Assembly (NCBI GenBank): GCA_037951105.1
Contig: JBAMJV010005506.1
Span: 124,001-188,000, forward strand
Length of the DNA: 64,000 nucleotides
Origin: Echinarachnius parma
Taxonomy: Eukaryota; Echinodermata; Echinoidea; Clypeasteroida; Echinarachniidae
Direction of reading: 5' to 3'
Shown: piece by piece, positions 46,701 through 54,604 of the stretch
Numbering within the stretch: the stretch's first letter is position 1
Layout of the letters: every line of letters begins with the position of its first letter
Translations under genes and position numbers: made by a program
The notes under the pieces: generated by a model
Told to the model about the DNA's origin: nothing
The model's input: the letters and a program-made list of their open reading frames with translations, nothing else
Databases searched by the model: none

Positions 46701-46916
46701 AAAACGCTTCCATTGTGTTGAATTAAAACATACCCTTATAATTTGTAGAAAAGGTTTTGAATAAAACTTGCACTGCCACATGAACATGGTAATTCTATTC
46801 TGTAATAACATAATTATTAAATGCAATGTATGTTTGCTTTCTCTCTACTTCACAGGATTGGACAGGATAAGTGGACCCGGTACCAGCAGAACCAGGCCCC
46901 AGCACAATGCCCATAA
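34790..46916 (+). CDS. Gene B: secreted CCP3-avidin protein (complete, seven exons)
   Basis: The joined exons 34790-34862, 35452-35649, 36575-36763, 40469-40639, 43842-43961, 45800-45986 and 46856-46916 total 999 nt, 332 residues plus stop. Domain order: signal peptide (1-24), CCP1, CCP2, CCP3, avidin/streptavidin-fold domain, short C-terminus. Introns are phase 1 except the last (phase 2). CCP modules usually bind proteins or glycans. Avidin domains of the sea urchin fibropellin type form beta barrels and some bind biotin. A secreted, possibly oligomeric recognition protein is inferred; immune or matrix function is not shown. The first four exons are duplicated in gene C. Confidence 0.85.
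35452..35649 (+). CDS. Gene B exon 2, CCP module 1
   Basis: Acceptor GTGTGATCAG, donor AATG/GTACAA. 66 codons with the four CCP cysteines (D-C-A-R-P, A-S-C-K, L-F-C-S, T-T-C-N) and Trp before the last Cys (D-Y-W-D-P). P-N-Q-T-S is a likely N-glycosylation site. Confidence 0.9.
36068..36133. mobile_element. 66-bp palindromic mini-element in a gene B intron
   Basis: The paralogous intron in gene C reads CAGTCCTATGATCGAGCTCG. In gene B the same phrase is split after CCTAT by 66 bp containing TATATAGCGCTTAATAC and CTAAGCGCATTATTAT. Similar cores (TATATAGCGCCTAATAT ... CTAAGCGCTTTACAATG) occur at 41744-41815 and 62260-62330. Confidence 0.75.
36575..36763 (+). CDS. Gene B exon 3, CCP module 2
   Basis: Acceptor ATATTTCAAG was preferred over the later CCAG because it keeps the first CCP cysteine (F-P-C-S-R-P-N) and matches gene C. 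The other cysteines are F-T-C-S, A-L-C-G and P-P-C-V, with Trp in A-W-S-P. 63 codons, one fewer than gene C. Donor TGTAG/GTAATA, phase 1. Confidence 0.85.
36878..38932 (-). mobile_element. hAT element 2 (2.05 kb, inverted relative to element 1)
   Basis: Starts CATAGGCGCCGGAAGT and ends CTTCCGGCGCGCCTG, flanked by GGTGGTGG on both sides (36870-36877, 38933-38940). The gene C intron near 60055 reads AGCGAGGTTGTGGTGCAC without it. Same family as the element at 30417, reverse orientation. Contains 188-bp satellite modules and a nested TTCGTC element. Confidence 0.9.
37900..38334. mobile_element. Short relative of the TTCGTC-rich element (435 bp)
   Basis: Ends TAGGATTTCTTGGTCAATTT and the inverse of TAGGTTTTCTTGGCCAATTT, with TA outside each end. 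As in the longer copies, TTCGT-type phrases fill the left half and CGAAATTGAATG phrases the right half. Nested in hAT element 2. Confidence 0.75.
39224..39955. mobile_element. piggyBac-like MITE family D, copy 2
   Basis: TTAA at 39224 and 39952 with ends AAGGTATGGTGA and an approximate inverse. Uninterrupted version of the copy at 16105. It is missing from the corresponding gene C intron near 60435. Confidence 0.8.
40469..40639 (+). CDS. Gene B exon 4, CCP module 3, with GC donor
   Basis: Acceptor GTTTTGCAG. 57 codons: cysteines G-C-T-A-P, Y-S-C-N, T-Q-C-N and N-Q-C-E, Trp in E-W-I-P, and N-V-T glycosylation site. The donor is ATAGAAG/GCAAGA; the gene C homologue has ATAGAAG/GTAAGA, so this is a GT-to-GC change, normally tolerated when the rest of the site is strong, as here. 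Confidence 0.88.
40777..40936 (+). pseudogene. Possible CCP exon remnant
   Basis: One frame has H-C-R-L-L-S-M-P-P, then M-T-C-K-A-E-N, then M-L-C-S, spacing reminiscent of the first three CCP cysteines. There is no upstream AG acceptor in phase and no fourth cysteine before a stop. Weak. Confidence 0.2.
41085..41205. repeat. Small inverted repeat with GGGCGTCGAT ends
   Basis: GGCCTCTGGCATGGGCGTCG is mirrored by GATCGACGCCCATGGCCTCC around an inner ATTCATCAGGGG...CCCCTGATGAAT hairpin. A related hairpin is near 51275-51345. Confidence 0.6.
42452..42909. mobile_element. 458-bp fold-back MITE
   Basis: The arms run GGTGACTATTCAAACAGCAA to its inverse, through CTGACCTGGCTTT and CCTAGGCC. TTA lies on each side (42449-42451, 42910-42912). 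The middle contains GGTTTGATTCCC, resembling a tRNA B box. Inserted in gene B intron 4. Confidence 0.7.
42910..43300 (+). mobile_element. Partial piggyBac-like MITE family M, copy 3
   Basis: The first phrase TTAAAGG and the inner GACAGAATAAACTTAATTTG and AAATCGGTTCAGAAACGACT match the MITE in the gene A array. The other end is diverged and not located. Confidence 0.55.
43660..43800. repeat. TTA triplet microsatellite
   Basis: Interrupted (TTA)n upstream of the avidin exon acceptor. Confidence 0.95.
43842..43961 (+). CDS. Gene B exon 5, N-terminal half of the avidin domain
   Basis: Acceptor TTGTTTTCCAG, donor TCAG/GTAAGG, 40 codons, phase 1-1. It has G-V-W-Y-N-E-C, aligning to the first avidin strand with its biotin-contacting Asn, then I-T-I-S-L and G-M-I-L-G-G-Y, where the Tyr equivalent to avidin Tyr33 is kept. 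At the positions of avidin Ser16 and Thr35 this protein has Asp and Asn. Confidence 0.88.
44290..45330. repeat. About 200-bp tandem repeat with G-rich modules
   Basis: The phrase GGGTCAAATTACTATAATGG, then GGGGTCCAGGGGGCGCAGCC, recurs near 44510, 44700, 44895 and 45100. TAGTTAGCTATTAAATA lies between copies. Ends show GGCGTCGATTTC and a GGGGGATGATAATACAGGTC hairpin. Lies in gene B intron 5. Confidence 0.75.
45800..45986 (+). CDS. Gene B exon 6, core of the avidin domain
   Basis: Acceptor ATTCTTTCAG, donor CACGCT/GTAAGT, phase 1 to 2. The hallmark P-T-F-G-F is present, followed by R-D-N-G-K-S-T-T-S-W-S-G-Q. The Ser and Thr equivalent to avidin Ser75 and Thr77 are kept. The position of Trp70 is Arg and Phe72 is Asn. 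E-V-L-Y-T-T-W keeps the Trp97 equivalent. Extra cysteines (Y-C-N, K-F-C-G, T-T-C-A) suggest a disulfide pattern unlike chicken avidin. Confidence 0.9.
46856..46916 (+). CDS. Gene B exon 7, C-terminus of avidin domain
   Basis: Acceptor CTCTACTTCACAG, phase 2, coding I-G-Q-D-K-W-T-R-Y-Q-Q-N-Q-A-P-A-Q-C-P then TAA. I-G-Q-D-K-W aligns with the last avidin strand; Asp replaces avidin Asn118, as in streptavidin. A cysteine two residues from the end could form a disulfide. Confidence 0.88.
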
Positions 46917-46967
46917 GCTAGACCCGGTACCAGCAGAGCCAGGCCCCATCACAAAGCCAATAAGCTA
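46874..46967 (+). repeat. 47-bp tandem duplication across the stop codon
   Basis: Unit 46874-46920 (starting GACCCGGTACCAGCAG, ending TAAGCTA) is repeated at 46921-46967 with only a few differences. The first unit is coding and contains the stop; the second is 3' UTR. Confidence 0.95.
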
Positions 46968-47518
46968 ACAACTCTTAAAGTGATCCATTAACTTTATACG
47001 AGTTTCCATATTTGAGACTTGTATCGTATACCAGTATAATCGGACAATTCTTATGAACGATGACTGAAACTTTCGCATCAAAATAATACTGTTTACCTAG
47101 TGAAAACAGTAACATTTATATTAAATCTTATCACCTACTACTTATTGAGTTTTACTACAATTAAAAAACTTTTAATTTAATCTTAAATATCTCCACATTT
47201 AAAAAATCAAAACCCATGTAACATTTCTGCTACCGTGAGCCAAACAACACGATTTGTGAAAGCTTCAAGTGAGTATGGTTTAATTTGACAAAGTTATTGG
47301 ATCACTTTATAAAGTTTAACAGCATGCTATGTCATTGGTGTCAATTTGCACGAGACACTTGGACTAATACTTTTGGACTGCACCCTCACCGATGCATGAA
47401 GAGTTAACCATCTTTCATATTTTGTATACAGAGTTACATACCTTGCATCATCTTCAAACTATACTCATGAATAATACGTGCGGTTTACGGGTACACCATG
47501 TGAGATGGGTGGATTGGT
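46968..47518. other. 3' flank of gene B, no feature seen
   Basis: AT-rich and unique-looking; no exon, repeat or clear polyadenylation signal was identified. Confidence 0.5.
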
Positions 47519-47875
47519 AAGTCCTGAAAAGGACTATGGTAGTCCTAGAAAGGACTGTTGGTGTAGTTCTGAAAAGAACTGTGGTATTCTTTCTAGGAGA
47601 GTTCTAAAAAGAACTGTTTGTAGTCCTAGAGAGGACTGTTGGTAGTCCTATAAAGGACTGTTGGGATAGTCCTGAAAAAGACTGTTGGTATTCTTTCTTG
47701 GAGAGTCCTAAAAAGGACAATTGGTAGTCCTAGAAAGGACTGTTGTTAGTCCTAGAAAGGACTGTTGGGATAGTCCTGAAAAGGACTGTTGGTATTCTTT
47801 CTAGGAGAGTCCTAAAAAGGACAATTGGTAGTCCTAGAAAGGACTGTTGATAGTCCTAGAAAGGACTGTGGTATT
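47519..47875. repeat. Tandem imperfect palindromes AGTCCT...AGGACT
   Basis: Roughly fifteen units of AGTCCT(A/G)(G/A)AAAGGACTGT with GGTAT or TTGGTAGT spacers. Each can form a short hairpin. The block lies directly after the 3' side of the Penelope-like element. Confidence 0.9.
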
Positions 47876-47902
47876 GCGAGGAGAGGGTGGATGGTAGGAG
47901 GG

Positions 47903-47943
47903 ACTCGACGTTTCGAATAGGTTGACTATCCGTCGTCAGGAGT
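47903..47943 (-). ncRNA. Candidate type I hammerhead ribozyme
   Basis: On the minus strand: stem I strand ACTC, core CUGACGA (fits CUGANGA), stem II GGAUAG/CUAUUC with one G-U pair and loop UCAAC, core GAAA, very short helix III around ACGU, cleavage triplet GUC, and stem I return strand GAGU. One unpaired C follows the CUGANGA core. Penelope-like elements are known to carry such ribozymes near their ends, and this one lies just downstream of a PLE ORF. Confidence 0.6.
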
Positions 47944-48003
47944 GGGGATCTGTTGGCGTGCGCGGCTATAAGGGTAGGGATTGCGGACGCGGGTGACGTA
48001 CTA

Positions 48004-50364
48004 TCAATTGGGAGCGCTATCGGCGACGCGTTGTGTGTGCTGCCGACGCTGGCGGCGCTGTAGTCTCTCGGCTCGCTGGGTGCGGACGTGGGTGACGCAA
48101 GGCTGCTCTGCGGCTAGCGGCGGTTGATACTCGGCTGGCTGGCTGGCTGGCTGTTGACGCTGGCGGCGCTGTAATCTCTCGGCTCGCTGGTCGCGGACGT
48201 GGGTGACGCAAGGCTGCTCTGCGGGTGGTGGCGGTTGGAGTTCGACTGGCTTGCTGGCTGGCTGTTGACGTTGGCGGCGCTGTAATCTCTCGGCTCGCTG
48301 GTCGCGGATGCGGGTAACGCTAGTCTGTTCTGCGGGTAGCGGCGGGTGGTGTGCGGTTGGCTGGCTGGCTGGCTGTTGCATTGCGGTGTGCTGGTTGCGG
48401 ATTTGAGTGGTGCTAGGCTGCTCGGTTTCCTCTGTGGGTGGCGGTGGGTGATGTGTGGCTGGTTGTGTAGGCTGTGTCGGCGGTCTATTTGTGTCCTTGT
48501 TGATGAGTGGTTTCCAGATGTCGCTGATGTATAATCCTGTATCTTGAGGTACTGTGTTGTGGCGGTGAATTTCGATGGCTTCTCGGATGCGGCGTGTGTT
48601 CCAATGTTTGATGGTGGTGATGAGTTTGCTGTCGTCCCATTGAATGACGTGTTCGTGCTGTTGTGCGTGCTTGACAATGGCTGATTTGTCCCAATCGCTG
48701 AGTCTGTAGCTAGTCTTGTGTTCCTTTAGTCGTGTTTCTAGATTTCTGCCCGTTTCCACAATGTAGACTTGACTGCATTCGCATGGTATTCTGTAGACTC
48801 CTGCTTTCTTGTGAGGTGGATGCTTGTCCTTGTGAGTGTGGAGTGCCGAGTGGAGCTTGTTGGATGAGCTATGACGAACTTTGATGTCTGCTGTCTGAAG
48901 GATGCGTTGAATCTTGTGTGAGGCTGGTCCGATATATGGTAGAACAACTGTTTGTGTCGGTGGTGTAGCTACTGGTTGGTCTTCTTCAGTTGTGGCGACG
49001 GGCCTGCTGGTTGGAATGCTGGTCTTGATCTTGTTTCTTGGGTATTTGTTGATGTCAGTGAGGGCGGTGGTGGCGTGCTTGATTTCCTGTTGTAGATGGT
49101 CGGCATCGCTGAGTTGGTGGGCTCGGCGGATGAGGGTGTTGGGTACTGATTGAATAACTGCTGGATGGTGGAATGATCTGTAGTGTAGGTATCTGTCGGT
49201 GTGTGTGGGCTTCCTGTAGACTTGGTGGGCGGGTTTACCGGATGGCGTTCTAGTGACGAGGACGTCGAGGAAGGGGATGCTGTTGTGTTCTTCGGTTTCC
49301 ATGGTGAATTTGATGCTCGGGTGTTGTTGGTTGATGTGGGTGAGGAAGGTGTCCAAGTCGCCTCTGCTGTGTGGCCAGATGACAAATGTGTCGTCGACGT
49401 ATCGAAGCCAGAGGGAAGGAGATTGTGAAGATGACTGTAGTGCTGTTGTTTCGAAGTGTTCCATGAAGATGTTGGCTATGACGGGTGAAAGTGGTGATCC
49501 CATGGCTGCGCCTTGTAGTTGTTTGTAGTAGTTGTCTCGCCATTTGAATGATGTGGAGTTGAGACAGAAGATGATGAGGTCGTGAATTTGGTCCGGTGTG
49601 AGTGCGGTTCTATCGGAGAGTGTGTCGTCAGCTTCGAGTCGATCTTTGACGATGCTGCAGGCTTCGGTGACAGGAACGCTGGTGAACAGGGATTCAACGT
49701 CAAAGCTGACCATGATGTCTGTATCTTGTATGGTTGTCTCGGAGAGAATGTCGATGAAATGCTTGGAGTTGTTGATGTGATGCTGTGACTGTCCTACCAG
49801 AGGCTGAAGAATTGATGTCAGGTGTCTGGCGGTGTTGTAGCATGGTGATCCTCGGGTTGAAATGATGGGACGAGGTGGGATGGTGGGTTTGTGGATCTTC
49901 GGCTGGCCAAATAGGATGGAGCAGGTAGCTGAAGATGAACGGAGCTGGAAGTAGAGTGGCTTGGGGATGGCGTCTAGTCTGTGTAGTGAGAGTAGTTGCT
50001 GGTTTAGTTTCCTCTCAGTGGCTTGTGTCGGATCTTTCTTGAGCTGCTTGTAGGTCGGGGTTTCGATGAGGGCTGTGATCTTGTTATTGTAGTCTTGCTT
50101 GTTGAGTAGTACAGTGGCGTTTCCCTTGTCTGCTTGTAGAATGTGTATCGATGAGTTGTTGCGTAAGTCCTTGATGGCTGTTTGTTCTTGTTTGCTGATG
50201 TTGGGTTGTAGAGGCTTGGCTGTTGAAAGCGCTTGAGTGACTTGAAGTCGGATGTTGTCTGCTGCGGTTCTGCTCAGGAATCTTAGTTTGGGTTCAACTT
50301 GTTGTATTACTTCGGAGAATGGTATCTTCTTGGGTGATACGGCGAAGTTTAGTCCTAATGATAC
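48004..50364 (-). CDS. Penelope-like retroelement: reverse transcriptase plus GIY-YIG endonuclease, 5'-truncated
   Basis: The open frame is 786 codons with no start Met until codon 218, and a TGA lies just upstream, so the N-terminus is missing. N-terminal L-N-F-A-V-S-P-K-K-I-P and F-G-Q-P-K-I-H-K-P motifs are PLE-like. The RT has S-F-D-V-E-S-L-F-T-S-V-P, Q-G-A-A-M-G-S-P-L-S-P and an intact Y-V-D-D. The endonuclease follows at G-V-Y-R-I-P-C-E-C and V-Y-I-V-E-T-G-R; the YIG glycine is Val. The last 130 residues are three to four Pro/Gln/Arg-rich repeats of about 38-45 residues (R-A-E-R-L-Q-R-R-Q-R). No frameshift or internal stop, so insertion is fairly young. Confidence 0.92.
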   Translation of the reverse strand, partial: VSLGLNFAVSPKKIPFSEVIQQVEPKLRFLSRTAADNIRLQVTQALSTAKPLQPNISKQEQTAIKDLRNNSSIHILQADKGNATVLLNKQDYNNKITALIETPTYKQLKKDPTQATERKLNQQLLSLHRLDAIPKPLYFQLRSSSATCSILFGQPKIHKPTIPPRPIISTRGSPCYNTARHLTSILQPLVGQSQHHINNSKHFIDILSETTIQDTDIMVSFDVESLFTSVPVTEACSIVKDRLEADDTLSDRTALTPDQIHDLIIFCLNSTSFKWRDNYYKQLQGAAMGSPLSPVIANIFMEHFETTALQSSSQSPSLWLRYVDDTFVIWPHSRGDLDTFLTHINQQHPSIKFTMETEEHNSIPFLDVLVTRTPSGKPAHQVYRKPTHTDRYLHYRSFHHPAVIQSVPNTLIRRAHQLSDADHLQQEIKHATTALTDINKYPRNKIKTSIPTSRPVATTEEDQPVATPPTQTVVLPYIGPASHKIQRILQTADIKVRHSSSNKLHSALHTHKDKHPPHKKAGVYRIPCECSQVYIVETGRNLETRLKEHKTSYRLSDWDKSAIVKHAQQHEHVIQWDDSKLITTIKHWNTRRIREAIEIHRHNTVPQDTGLYISDIWKPLINKDTNRPPTQPTQPATHHPPPPTEETEQPSTTQIRNQHTAMQQPASQPTAHHPPLPAEQTSVTRIRDQRAERLQRRQRQQPASKPVELQPPPPAEQPCVTHVRDQRAERLQRRQRQQPASQPAEYQPPLAAEQPCVTHVRTQRAERLQRRQRRQHTQRVADSAPN

Positions 50365-50367
50365 TCA

Positions 50368-51430
50368 TGAAATAGTAACATATGTCTTTCTTTCTTTTTA
50401 AAACGTAGATAATAGTTATGTCTGAGGTTGATAGAACCCATATAGTAATAATAAATTGTATTGCGTCTATGTCAATACATATATTGCCACGATAGACTGT
50501 AAGGTACTAACTCATTGCACTACCATTTAAGTTGGTGAAAAGTTATTATTGTTATCAACCAATTGAAAAATGAAATTTCATGATAATTCATTCATCCATT
50601 CTTGATATACATAAATATGCGACGGACAAAATTGGGAAGAAATAAAGAAATAATAAATAAACTAGACTTGAATTCGTCACTTTGCCGAATTAGGTGGTAC
50701 GTACTTTACCCGGCAATATAATATTAATTGACGTTTATCGTCAATTTAGGCATGTTCCCGTTAAGGCCCAGTCCCATACTGACGATATTCATGGCGAATC
50801 TCAACGACACGAAACGATTTACTAGAACGAATCGACTCAATTTAGCCAGGATTTAACAACGAATTGGGAATATTTGTACGGCGATTCAAGACGAATATTC
50901 GTTCTTCGTCGTTCTTCGACAAGTCAGTTCGTCCTTCTTTTGTCTTTAACTATTGCGGTAGAAAAATCGTGGCAGAAAAAAGTTGTGGTCCCATAGTGGC
51001 GATTTTTAAGGCGACTCGCAACGAATTATCATTCGTGGAGAAAATCGCTTGATCGCTGCGAGTCGTTGTAATTCGTTCTTCGAACCGTTGCGCATCGCGA
51101 AGAACGCCATGAATCGTGTTAGCACAACGAATGTTTTGAACCGGTTCAAAACTATCGCAATGTCGCAACGATTTCCTCACATTCTTTTTATGGAACAATC
51201 AGGCAGTGCACAATATGAACAATCTGACTTGCTTGAGTTCAGTTCCACGGGCGTATATCTGTCATTGATACCTTTCAACAGGGGGATGATCTATTCATTC
51301 ACCCCCCTCGTGATGAATATGTATTACGTAAGTCTCTACGCCCATAGTCAGTTCAAAAACGGAAAGCGGCGATCTTCACAACGAAGCGATACGAGTGATA
51401 TAAAACAACTAATGAATGTGCTGGATTGTG
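50368..51430. other. Unassigned DNA with CGA-rich direct repeats
   Basis: From about 50760 to 51180 short phrases such as GTCCCATA(C/G)TG(A/G)CGAT and TTCGTTCTTCG recur, but no open gene or inverted ends were established. 50368-50750 shows nothing recognisable. Confidence 0.35.
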
Positions 51431-51438
51431 AAAGGCAA

Positions 51439-51526
51439 TCTATTACCTCGGTGGGCTCAAAATGACTGTTACCCTCAGCTACGCTTCGGGTAATAATCAT
51501 TTTGAGCCCACCTCGGTAATAGATTT
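51439..51526. repeat. Perfect hairpin CTATTACCTCGGTGGGCTCA
   Basis: The arm CTATTACCTCGGTGGGCTCA, continuing AAATGA, is mirrored exactly 35 bp later. Likely a small MITE. Confidence 0.7.
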
Positions 51527-51773
51527 GACTATCACAAGAAGCCCATTCGTTAGTTGTATAATATCCTTTAAAGAAGTTACGCCCGATTAAAAGTAGGCAT
51601 GGTTTTACAATATAAAATGCGCGCGCCCACATTTTACCGATTAATTTTACAGATTACTTTTTGAAGTGCGCGTATTCCCTTAGTATGAGTCCGAATTGAC
51701 TGAAATAAAGTGGAAGCGTTGGGGAGGGTATAATAATCTAGAGTAACGCAAACAAAATGTTACTTCCTTTATG

Positions 51774-51915
51774 TAGCAGTCACACCGCCAAGCCGAATCA
51801 AGACCGACACCAATTACAAATTTCCGTTTTATCGGGCACCGACAAGAGATCGAACTGGGGCTAGCAGTCACACCAACAATAATTCGGTCTTATATCGGTC
51901 TCTATTCATCGCACG
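51774..51915. repeat. MITE end GTAGCAGTCACACCGCCAAG
   Basis: The inverse of this end lies at about 54566-54592, where it interrupts the LINE. Both copies contain CCGAATC-rich sequence. Probably two copies of one family rather than one large element. Confidence 0.4.
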
Positions 51916-52068
51916 AATTCGGTTTGCATTCGGCTGAATCAAGACCGATACAACCCCGATAACATCCCGTGACGTGCCATGATCGGCAAAAAGTACCCTT
52001 TTTGCTTGTTTTGGTCGCGCTTGTGTACAGCAAATATAGTTGAGTGGTCCCCCCGGGCTCGACATGAA

Positions 52069-52510
52069 AATAGCGTCTTTTCGCTCTGCGACGGGAGTGC
52101 GGCTACGGGGGATTTAAATTAGCTTTGATCGTCCCCGTACTCTGGCTACCGTCGCGATCTATTTGCAGTTTCGCAATTCTGAATACGCGGGAGTTTCACT
52201 CGTTCCATTTATCATGCATGTTGTACTATAAGCATACGGTATAGGCAGTACAAATCACAACATACTGTACTGTGCATGCAGCGCGTGTGTACGAATCAGT
52301 GCATGAAACACGTGAGGCAGCGAGCCTCGCCGTCCAAGCGCTCTGATTGGCTGATCACGTACCCGCGTAGCGGCTCTACGCCCGACGTTAATTCGGCGAA
52401 CTACCGTCCTAGGTTTGGCCGCTACGGGGAAATTTTCGCTCAGAGTGCGACCCCCCGCTAAGATTAGCGTTGTAGCCATAGTCCCGTCGCCGAGCGAAAA
52501 GACGCTACTA
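52069..52510. repeat. Fold-back element with TAGCGTCTTTTCGCTC ends
   Basis: TAGCGTCTTTTCGCTCTGCG at the left is mirrored by CGAGCGAAAAGACGCTA at the right; CTACGGGG/CCCCGTA phrases are also mirrored inside. About 440 bp, CpG-richer than its surroundings. Confidence 0.6.
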
Positions 52511-52519
52511 ACAATCCCG

Positions 52520-53600
52520 AACTCACGTGGAACGCAGCCTGAATTCATTCCACTAGTATAAATACGACACTTGGGTTTACTCTATCTGAACCAAAATTGT
52601 ATCTGATATCAGTTTCATGTTCTATTTACCAACTCAACATTACTAAAGTGATTGTGTGCGAATTTGTTTTCCGATTAATATTTCATGATAATTATTTTCT
52701 TTGTCAAAGTACAGGATGAAGTAATCCTGAACTTAAATGATACAACATATGTATCATATCTGGATGGAGCTGCCTATATATTATGTGTGTTGCTTATTTT
52801 GAAAGTGAAATTATGGAATATTTCACTAAATACTTCTATGATAAAAGTAAACAAGACTGGTCATTAAACAACATTAATGTTTTATCTGAATAGTGCTTGT
52901 ATATGTTTCTGCTTGTGTCTACTTAACTTCCAGACTCATAAATTACTTTAAAAGGATCAAGTAACATTGTCCACAAACTTCCGATTGTTTATCACATACC
53001 TCGTTGTATTCATATCAGTATTTTACCAATTTAAGAACAGGTTTTGGTTTTTAAAAACGTCTATGTTGTTATGAAAATATGTTTGCTTGAAGTGTGTAAA
53101 TTTCGAAAGTCTCTATTGGAGAATTCCAACTTTGAATGACGTTGGTGTAATGAGTAGGGGAGTTGCAAGTTGCAATTCGCACATTACTCGGTCACATGTC
53201 ATGTTATTACCTCGGAATGTTCACACATAATTCATATATGCTGATCAGTGGACATATCAGATCAAGCTTTCATCAAACCCTCCATAAGTTTGTGCACACG
53301 CCAGCACAGTTACTAGATCCCGTCAATGATTACATGCCTCAAGGAAGTTTCCTGTTATGTTTTGTTCTAATTTGTCATTCTTTAAAGTAATCATGAACAT
53401 ACATGAAGTAATTATTGTATACGAGGTGCACTCATAATAATGGTAAGTTTCATGGAAATCAATTATAAATATATTTGGATGATGAAGTATGATGAAGGAT
53501 ACCCCAATTAAACTATTACATTATTGTATGGTGGTCTGTATAAGTATTACATACTTTATTAGTGCATCTTTAGTACGTGTTCATGTGAATGAGCGTCAGA

Positions 53601-53636
<36 letters not shown>

Positions 53637-54160
53637 CTATATGGGTATATATGTCATAAAGTATGTGATATGTTTGTTTGGTCTTGCGGATGTTATTTTT
53701 ATTTTTAAACTGCACTACTACTTTCAGAAAAAAACGTTGTGTAAAAACGAACTTTTCTTCGTAACATTCAGTTGATGTACCAAATTAAGTACAGAACCAT
53801 AATATAAAAACATTATATGGGGGAAGGTGTTGCAAGGGGGGGGGGGGAAATTATAGCAAATGCACATCAGACAAAATAATCCACGGTAACAGACCCTTTA
53901 TGCAATACACAATAGTTTCCGAAGTATTTCAATATAATATGAGGAAGGGGTAGCATGGGCGAAGGGCAGTTGGAGTGGGGGGGGGGGGGGGGGGGGGGGG
54001 AGTCACGCCCATAATGATCGAACATATAACATGCCACTTACAAATAAACATATGCTATTGCCGAAAGTTTGTGGGTTTATACATACTTTTTTTCAGAAAA
54101 AAATGATAGGTAAATATGCCCAAATTACCGACCCTCTTCCAAATATCGGATGTGCTCAAG
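52520..54160. other. Unassigned intergenic DNA
   Basis: Contains a GT/TA dinucleotide run at 53608-53640 and poly-G tracts at 53838 and 53967-54000. No exon or element was recognised. Confidence 0.5.
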
Positions 54161-54604
54161 AGGGTAAATATCGCATCGCTCGAGGGCTCTTCCGTCTTGA
54201 TTCAGTTTGGTATGGGTGTAGTTGCGGGCATCATTCGGGTAGAACATTTTCATTATTTTTTTCTTGCGGTTTCAGTTCGGCCGAATCCAAATGGCATCAG
54301 AACCGAACCCAGCCCGAATGTTCACCCCGACACCAGATGGAATCCACTCAGAATCCTCCCCACATTCCCCGAACTGTCCCCAACACGTCCCCGCAAGCAC
54401 CCCGATAATTTGTCGGAGTGGGTTCCACGCTCGACAGAAACCACTCCGACAAATTCGGAGTCCAAACTGGACCCCGACAATTCCGATACCACATCGACAC
54501 CAAACCGCTAGCACCGCGAACGTCCGCGCAACGTCCCCGAATCTTTCTGTCTCGTGTCGGTTTGGATTCGGTTTGGCGGTGTGACAGCTACATTACAATA
54601 GTTT

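Noticed and set aside
47519..47875. Short palindromic repeats resembling a CRISPR array
   Set aside because: Spacers are a few bases and nearly identical; there are no cas genes.
48114..49543. Other open frames over the Penelope-like ORF
   Set aside because: They are shadow frames of the GC-rich coding sequence; only the frame with RT and GIY-YIG motifs is real.
51774..54592. A single 2.8-kb element bounded by GTAGC(A/T)GTCACACCGCC ends
   Set aside because: The two ends are more diverged than expected, and other complete fold-backs lie between them. Two separate copies are more likely.
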